Source: Chitinophagaceae bacterium (GTDB lineage: Bacteria; Bacteroidota; Bacteroidia; Chitinophagales; Chitinophagaceae). From it: a DNA stretch of 48,493 nucleotides. The notes beneath the pieces were generated by a model, which saw nothing but the letters and a program-made list of their open reading frames with translations, was not told the origin of the DNA and made no database searches. The stretch is taken from the NCBI GenBank assembly GCA_947459295.1, contig CANHCY010000012.1:1-48493 (forward strand), written 5' to 3'. The translations under genes and the position numbers were made by a program. Shown here piece by piece: positions 20,501 through 29,500 of the stretch (the stretch's first letter is position 1; each line of letters opens with the position of its first letter).

Positions 20501-23500
20501 GGTTCACCGGTTTGGACAACTGTTGCAACCAATACAACATCTTCAACTACAAATTCATATACACCGGTATCCACTTCAGTAGGCACACTTTATTATTATG
20601 TTATAGTAACCAATTCAAATGGATGTATAAAAGCTAGTACTGCTTCCGGATCTGTTACAATAAATCCTGTTGCAATTATTAATGACCAAGTAGACACCTA
20701 TTGTAGCGGCTTTACATTTTCTAGACAACTTTTAACAGGAGGCGGTATTACTGTTCCAGCAAATACAACATTTAGCTGGAATGCGCCAAGTGTAACCGGA
20801 GGCATCACTGGTGGCGCCCCTGGATCTGCCGAAACAACGTTAAATGGAACGCTTGTAAATCCTACCAATGTTCCACAAACAGCAACCTACACTGTTACAC
20901 CAAGAACAGGAAGTTGTGATGGTGCAACATTTACTTATACCGTTACTATTAACCCTAGAGCTAGTATCACAGTTGCTGATTTAAATGCGTGTAGTGGAAC
21001 TGCATTTGAATTTCAACCTGTGCATGGTACTAACGGAAATATTATTCCTACCAACACTACATACGCTTGGTTAGCTCCATTAGTAACTGGTGGTATTACC
21101 GGCGGCGCTACAGCTAATTCACAAACTAAATTTATTGGCAACTTAACAAATCCAAATAATACCCAAAAAACAGCAACCTATACTATTACACCTACTTCAC
21201 CTGTAGGACCTTGTATAGGAAGCAATTTCACAATTGTGGTGAACGTAAATGCTAGACCTGTAATAGCAAATAAAACACAAACAATATGTAGTGGAACTGC
21301 ATTTAGTATTAGACCTGAAAATGCAGGATCAGAAATTGTTCCTGCCAACACAACCTATAGCTGGACTGTTCAAAACAACGCAAATGTTTCAGGCCAATCA
21401 AATGGAAACACCACTGGAACCACTATTAGCCAAACACTAACCAATAATAGTCATTTAGTTCAAACAGTTGTATACACAGTTACGCCAGTTTCTGGAGATG
21501 TTGGAAACTGTCCAGGTACGTCTTTCACAATTACAGTAACTGTAAACCCTAAACCATCAATCAGTGCAAAAACCGTAACCGCTTGTAGTAATCAATTATT
21601 TACGACATTAATTACAAATGGCGTTAATAGTGACATTGTACCAAATGGTATTACATACACATGGTCTGCCCCAAATGTTACTGGTTTTATGACGGGTGGT
21701 GCTGCAGGAAATGCTGCAACAAGTGTATCAGGTAATTTAAGTAACCCAACAAGCGTTAATCAAACTGCAACTTATACTGTAAGACCTACAGTGCCAGGAA
21801 GCACAATTTGTACTGGGGACGACTTTACTGTTATTGCAACCATTAAACCAAAAGCAATTATTGCTACAAAAACAACTACCGCATGTAGTAATGATGGTTT
21901 CACTTTTACATTATTAGATGGTGCCGACTCAGATGTTATTCCAACAGGTACAACCTACACTTGGTCATCAGTTCCAACTGTAACAGGTGGTTTAACGGGG
22001 GGTACCACAGGATCTGCTCAGAATAGTGTGGGGGGAACTTTGGTAAATCCATCTAACACTTCACAAACAGCAACATACAATGTTACCGCAAATTCAGATG
22101 GATGTTCAAGTACGCCGTTTTCTGCAACAGCAACCATTTTTGCTAAACCATTTATAAATACGCAAAATGTATCTAGCTGCAGTGGCTCAGCATTTAGCGT
22201 TCCATTATCAAATGGAGGCGGAAATATTTTACCAAATGCTACAACTTACACTTGGACTGTTTCACAAAACAGTAACGTAACTGGTGCATCAAATGTAAAT
22301 GTTGCAACATCTCCAATTACGCAAACACTTACCAATAATACAAATACAGATCAACTAGTTGCATATACCGTTACACCTACTTCTGGTGCTCAAGGTAATT
22401 GCGTTGGACTGCCTTTTACTGTAAATGTTACAGTAAAACCAAAACCATCTGTAACACCACAATCAGAATCAATATGTAGTGGTAATAATTTTACCAATTT
22501 ACCAACCAATGGTAACGGTAATATTATTCCAGCAGGAACAACTTTCACTTGGAATACTACTCCAACTAGCAATCCAATTGGTGCGGTTTCAGGTGGCTCT
22601 GCACAAACATCCCCACAAACACTAGTAAGACAATTACTTACCAATAACACCAATGCTCCAGCTACACTTACTTACAATGTGATACCTGCGGCTAGTGGAT
22701 GTTCAGGATTAAGCTATCAGTTAATTGTTAATGTAAATCCTAAACCAGCCATAACGTCGATGTCTGCTACCATTTGTAGTAGTGAAACATTTACACTTAC
22801 TCCTACTAATGGTACCAACGGAATTGTTCCGGCAAATACTACTTATACTTGGGAAGTTATAGACAATCCAAACGTAACTGGTGAATCTAATGTCACAACA
22901 GGGGCTATTAATATTAGCCAAACATTAGTTAATACATCCAACATTCCACAAACGGTATCTTATAGAGTTTTGCCAGTATCTGGTGAAGCGGGGGCATGCC
23001 CTGGTGATAGATTCACAGTAACTGTACTTGTGAATCCGCAACCTTCAATCACAGCAGCACAAGCACAAACTGTATGTAGTGGCACTCCATTTAACATCAC
23101 TCCTGTAAATATTACAGATGGCATTGTACCTTCAACAACAAGGTATACTTGGGCTAATCCAGTAGACAACCCAGTAGGATCAATTACTGGACAAAGCGCA
23201 CAATTGGTAGCAACAACTTCGGTAGGTCAATCACTTAATAATATAACCAATGCCCCTGCTACAATTTCGTATACGGTAACACCTATTGCTGGTAGCTGTA
23301 CAGGTGCAAACTTTACAGTAGTTATAACAGTCAATCCAAAACCTGAAATTGCGGCGCAAGCAAGAACTATTTGTAGTGAGGAAACATTTACAGTTACCCC
23401 AGTAAATAGTGCTGACGGTATTGTACCAAACAATACAACCTACACTTGGAATACTGCTCCAACAAGTAATCCGGCTGGGGCAGTAACAGGATGGGCAACA

Positions 23501-26500
23501 CAAACAACAGCCGCCAATCTTATAAGCCAGCAATTAACCAATACAACCAATACAGCCGCAACATTAACCTATAATGTTTTTCCAAGATCAGGTGCTGCAG
23601 GCAATTGTATTGGAAGTCCGTTTAATGTAGTAGTATCTGTGAATGCGAAACCAGTTATTGGAAATCAAACAAGAGAAATTTGTAGTGGTAGTGCCTTTAA
23701 TGTTGCATTAACCAACAGTGGTTCAACAATCATACCATCAGGCACTACCTACACTTGGTTTGTAAGTACAGACAACAATAACATTACAGGACAATCAAAT
23801 ATAACTATTGGCCAATCAGCAATTAGTCAAACGCTGGTTAATAATACCAATGTTGCACAACAAATTACCTACACCGTTAGACCAACATCTGGCGCAACAG
23901 GTAATTGTATCGGCGCAACATTTTTAGTAACAGTAACCGTTAATCCAAGACCTGTAATTACAACACAAACACAAACAATTTGTAGTAACGCAACATTTAT
24001 GATTACGCCATTAAATGGCGGCAATTTAATTGTGCCAGCAAGTACAACCTACACCTGGAATACTGCTCCAACAAGTAATCCATTAGGTGCTATTTCTGGT
24101 GGAACAGCACAGTTAAGTTCTGTATCAAATATTTCACAACTACTCACTAACAATAGTAATTCGCAAGGGCTTTTAACATACATCGTAACGCCAACGGCTG
24201 GAACAGCTGGAAGATGTGTAGGCCCTCCATTTAATGTAGAAATTACGGTAAGTCCTAAGCCAATTTTAACTTCTACACTTACACCACCTGCAATTTGTAA
24301 TGCAACCAACTTTAGCTACAACCCTATCAGTCCAACAGACGGTGTAAGCTGGGTTTGGACAAGAAATACAGTAGCAGGTATCAGTAATACAGCAGGTACT
24401 GGAACAGGCGTGATTAATGAAACACTCATTAACACGACACCTAACCGAATTACTGTACCTTATACATTTACATTAACCTCTTATGGTTGTACAAATACAC
24501 AAACTGTAAATGTTATTGTAAATCCAACTCCACAATTAACAAGTTTACTAACCCTTCCTGCGCAATGTAGTGGAACACCATTCTATTATAATCCAACCAG
24601 TGCAACAACTGGAACAACCTATGCTTGGACAAGAGCAAACATTGCAGGTATATCTAATCCAGCGACAACCGGAACTGGTGCTATCAGTGAAACACTTATT
24701 AATACATCACCAAATCCGATTGTTGTTAATTATTTATATACCCTTACAGCAAATGGTTGTACCAATCAACAAAGTATTTCTGTAACCATCGATCCATTAC
24801 CAATTGCTAATTTTAGTATAGACGGACTCAGAGCCGATTGCGGACCTACAACCAGAAGACTTATCAATAACTCATCTGTAAATAGTAATCCATTAACCAA
24901 TGGTACTTTTACCTGGGGAATTGATATTTTAAGAAATGGCGGCGCAGTTCCAGTGTATAGTTTAATCAACACCAACTATACCACACAGGTAAATTATACC
25001 TTTACAAATACAGGTATCAGAGATAGCTTATACCCTATTACACTTACCGCTAAATCTCCAAATGGTTGTTTAAATACCTATAGAGACACAATTACGGTTC
25101 ATCCAGATGCAAGAATAGATTTAACTATCGGGACAGTTGCTGCATGTGCACCATTTAATGCGATTAACTCCTTAAATGTTGTCAATAAAACAGATCCTTC
25201 GCCGGATCCAACCATTAATTTATTTTCATCGTATAAATGGACTATTAGAGATAAGCGTGGAAACATTTTATCCAATACAGTAAGTCCAACACCACCAAAT
25301 TATACGCTAACAAATGCAGATGATACTTTACTCATTGCACTAAAAGTAAATAGCCTATATGGTTGTAGACCAGACTCTGTAAACAGAATTGTATACACCT
25401 ATCAAAATCCAATTGTAAACTTTACAGTAGCGCCACAAAATAGCTGTGCCATGTTGAGTACACAAGCTGTTAATACAAGCTACATTGGGCCTAATAGAAC
25501 TACAAGTACCTTACGTTATACATGGTATGCAAATGGCTCATTACTAAGTAATGCGCAGGTGCCAGGCACATTTAACTTAATTAATAATAGCAACACGAGA
25601 GATTCGATTTATACAATTAAACTAGTAATATCTGAAACAATTAATAATTGTAAAGACAGTAGTAGTGTTGGCAATTTAATCGTGTATCCAAAACCAAAAG
25701 CGATATTTACCATCGATAAAGCCGATGAAGTTTGTACCACAATTAATGGTGTAAATTCTAGTATCAATAACAGCTCGTTGTTTAAAAATGGAACTGTTCC
25801 ACAATACAAGTGGTCGGTGACATACAACAATCTATATGACACAGCAAGAGCAATCATAATTGATTCTACCACTGCTCCATTTATAGCTGCAAAACCTAAC
25901 TTTAAGTTTAAGGACGCAAAAGGTACTGTAGATACTAGTTACAATATCAATATGATGATCTACACGGTAAACGGCTGTATTGATACACTTTCAAAATCAA
26001 TAAAGATTCGAAGAAGACCTAATGTAGACTTTACCATACCAGTTGAAGGCTGCGGTGTTTATATTGTTAATCCAACTGACAATACAATTAATTTCCCGAA
26101 CGATTCTTTAAACAGGCAGTGGACAATTTTACCAACCGGCGGCTTATCATTATTTAACGCAAATGCGAATAATCCTTACATCATATTCCCGATTAACAAT
26201 ACGGCAAATTCAATTGCTTATAAGGTTAAGCAATCCGTTACTGTGAAAGGATATGGTGATTGTATCGACTCTTTAAATAAATTTATTACCATTCACCCTA
26301 AACCAACTGCTTCATTTATTGTAGGAAAAATTGATAGTTGTGGGCCTTGGACCAAAACATTTAGAAACACCTCTGACCCTAAAAATGGATTGGGCATTAA
26401 TGCCATTACATCACGCTGGGAAGTGAGAAAAGACAATATTGTCAGATTAAATACCAGTGCACAAAATTTAACCTACACATTTACAAATACAGGTGTAAAA

Positions 26501-29500
26501 GACAGTGTGTACACAGTTAGATTATTTGTAAGCAACCCTCAAGGATGTTTAGACACAACGGCAATTCAGCAAATTACAGTTCATCCAAATGCTAAGGCCT
26601 TCTTCAATACAGATACTTTAGGATGTGCTCCATTTAGAATTAGAGACCATATTAAAGTACAAGATTTCCCTGAAGCCAATGATATTTGGAGATACGAGTG
26701 GCGTATATATGACAGGTTTGGATTCTTACTTGCAAACTATGACAGCTCAGTACTAGCGCCAGATTATGTTATACAAAATGAAAGTGATACAGTAACACTT
26801 CAACTCATTGCCTATAGCAAATGGGGATGTTCACAAGATATTTTCTCAAGACAAGTAATTACTAGGCCAAATAGCGTAAAAGCAAATGTAACTGCCGATT
26901 CTACTATTTGCTCAAACCTACCACTAGCATTTACAAATACTAGCTACTATGGTAATAACAATCAAACGGCTGGGTTAATTTACGATTGGTATGTCAATGA
27001 TAGTAAAGTCACAAATTTGAATAGTCCCACATTCATATTTAGGAATAATTCAAATGTATCGGACTCCATCTTGTATGTGAAACTTGTTACAACCTTTACT
27101 GGTACAGGCTGTAATGATAGCGTTACTAAAAAGATAACAATCTATCCAGCACCTGCTGCAAACTTTACTGTTACAACCAAAGAAATATGCGGAAATCCAG
27201 TTGGATTTAAAAACTTTGTAACGGAGAGTGTCGTAGCAAAAAATAATGTTTACAATACTGCATGGTCTGTTACAAATTTGACCCTTAATAAACCATCTGG
27301 TTTACAAGTATTGCCAACAAGTACCAATAAAAGATTCCAGCTCCAATTTGGAGATAACCCTGGCAATATTGATACCATTTATGCAGTCAAATTAACGGCT
27401 ACGTCCATCAATGGCTGTAAGGCAGACACAACAACAAATATTTCATTATACAGAAGGCCAAATGTTAAGTTTGCAATAAGCAATACACTTGTTTGCGGTG
27501 AAATTACATTGCAATTAACAGATCAAACAAGCAATGTTCCTACTGCCAAAGTATGGTCTTACACGACCCCTACTGGTAACCCGCTCTTGTTCTTCCCTTC
27601 TGCAACAGCAACAAGTCCTAAAGTACTGGTGCCACCAAATATTACGGGAAATTTAGTGAGTTATTATATTAAACAATTAGCAACAACCGTTAACGGTTGC
27701 GTAGACTCTGCTATTGTTCAATTAGATGCAAAAGCACTTCCTACTGCAGTGTTTAGCATGAGCGATACAACTAGTTGCATCGACTCTGTAACCATTAGAT
27801 TTAAAGATCAATCGATTCCTAGAACACCTGAAACAATTACTGGTTGGTCATGGGATTTTGGAGATGGTATTACTTCAAATAGCCAAAACCCATCTCATTT
27901 TTATAATAAACCAGGCACTTACACAATATCGTTAGTGATAACGAATAACGAAGGCTGCTCATCATTACCAACTAGAAAAAGACTGGTGGTATATGGTTCC
28001 CCTAGAGCAAGATTTACAATGCCTAAAAAGGTTTGTCAAACTGACACCATCCGATTTATAAATAATACCGTTTTAGGTCATGGAACTTCAAACTTTGCTT
28101 CGGAATGGAACTTTGGTGATGGCTCAAGTATAAATACAAATGCTAACCCTAGTCACGTATTCACAAAACCAGGCATTTTTATTGTATCGCTTAAAGTAAA
28201 GGCAGACAGCTCTTGTACGACTTCTACAGTATATGATACCATTACAGTTGCAGGTTTCCCTATAGCAGGTTTTAGACATCAATTTAATTGTGTGAACAGC
28301 CCTGTAAACTTTATCGATACTTCAAAAATTGGTTTTGCAGATACACTAGGTACTTGGAAATGGACTTTTGACAATGGAAGCTTTAGCAGCCAACCAAGTC
28401 CAACGCAAAGATTTAGCAGTTTAAGAACCTACAATGTTAAATTACTTGTAAGTGGACTTGCTTGTCCGAATTTAAAAGATTCAGTTACCTATCCATTACT
28501 TATTGATGCACCTATCGCATCCTTTAATATGAGTGATAGCTTAAGTTGTATAGATACCATACAAGTTAAGTTTACAGACTTATCTTCTACGTATGCACCA
28601 ACAACAATCAGAAATTGGAATTGGAATTTTGGAGACGGAAATAGTTCAACCCTTCAAAATCCAACACATGTGTTTAGAAAACCTGGTAAATATTTTATAA
28701 CACTTACCGTTACCAATAATGAAGGTTGTACCTCACTTCCACTTATCAAACAATTGATTGTTTATGGCGCACCAAAAGCTGCATTTGTAATGCCAAAACA
28801 AATTTGTTTGACAGACTCAATTCCATTTGTAAATACATCAACGCTTGGATATGGAAGTACCAAGTTTATCTCTTACACTTGGGATTTTGGGGATGGTATT
28901 CCGCTTAATTACACCGCTAGTCCAACCCATCGATTTAAATTTGCTGGAACATTTGGTGTTCGATTAACAGTTAGAGCCGATAGCTCTTGTATGACTTCTA
29001 CCTACGTAGATTCTGTAACGGTTATTGGATATCCTAAGGCTAAATTTGGTATCGAAAACTATTGTGTTGAAACCCCTATTTTCTTCAGAGATTCAAGTGT
29101 AGCTGGCTATGCAGATAGATTAGGATCTTGGAAATGGAATTTTGGAGACAACTCATTTAGCAGTTCAATAAATCCAGTACATATTTATAAACGCACTGGC
29201 ACGTTCCCTGTTCAGTTAGTCGTAAGCGGTAACCTTTGTCCTTCCTTACAAGATTCAATTACGGTGCCACTTAAAATTATTGATAGAAGAAGAGACTCGG
29301 TATACGCCATTAAATACTTACAGTATAATGTGGCACAGAGCTTGTGCGCACTTCCAGGTGGTGATAAATACACATGGTCTCCAAGCACTGACATTAATCC
29401 AATTAGTAGCAGATGTGTTACTATAAATGTGCAACATCCAAAAACAATCTATAAGATTACAATTATAGACTCGGCGGGATGTACCATCAATGATAGGCAA

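Noticed and set aside
22390..24309. Minus-strand open frames of 66-100 codons in the PKD-like array.
   Set aside because: They recur in the same phase at each repeat and mirror the sense repeats, so they are antisense shadows.
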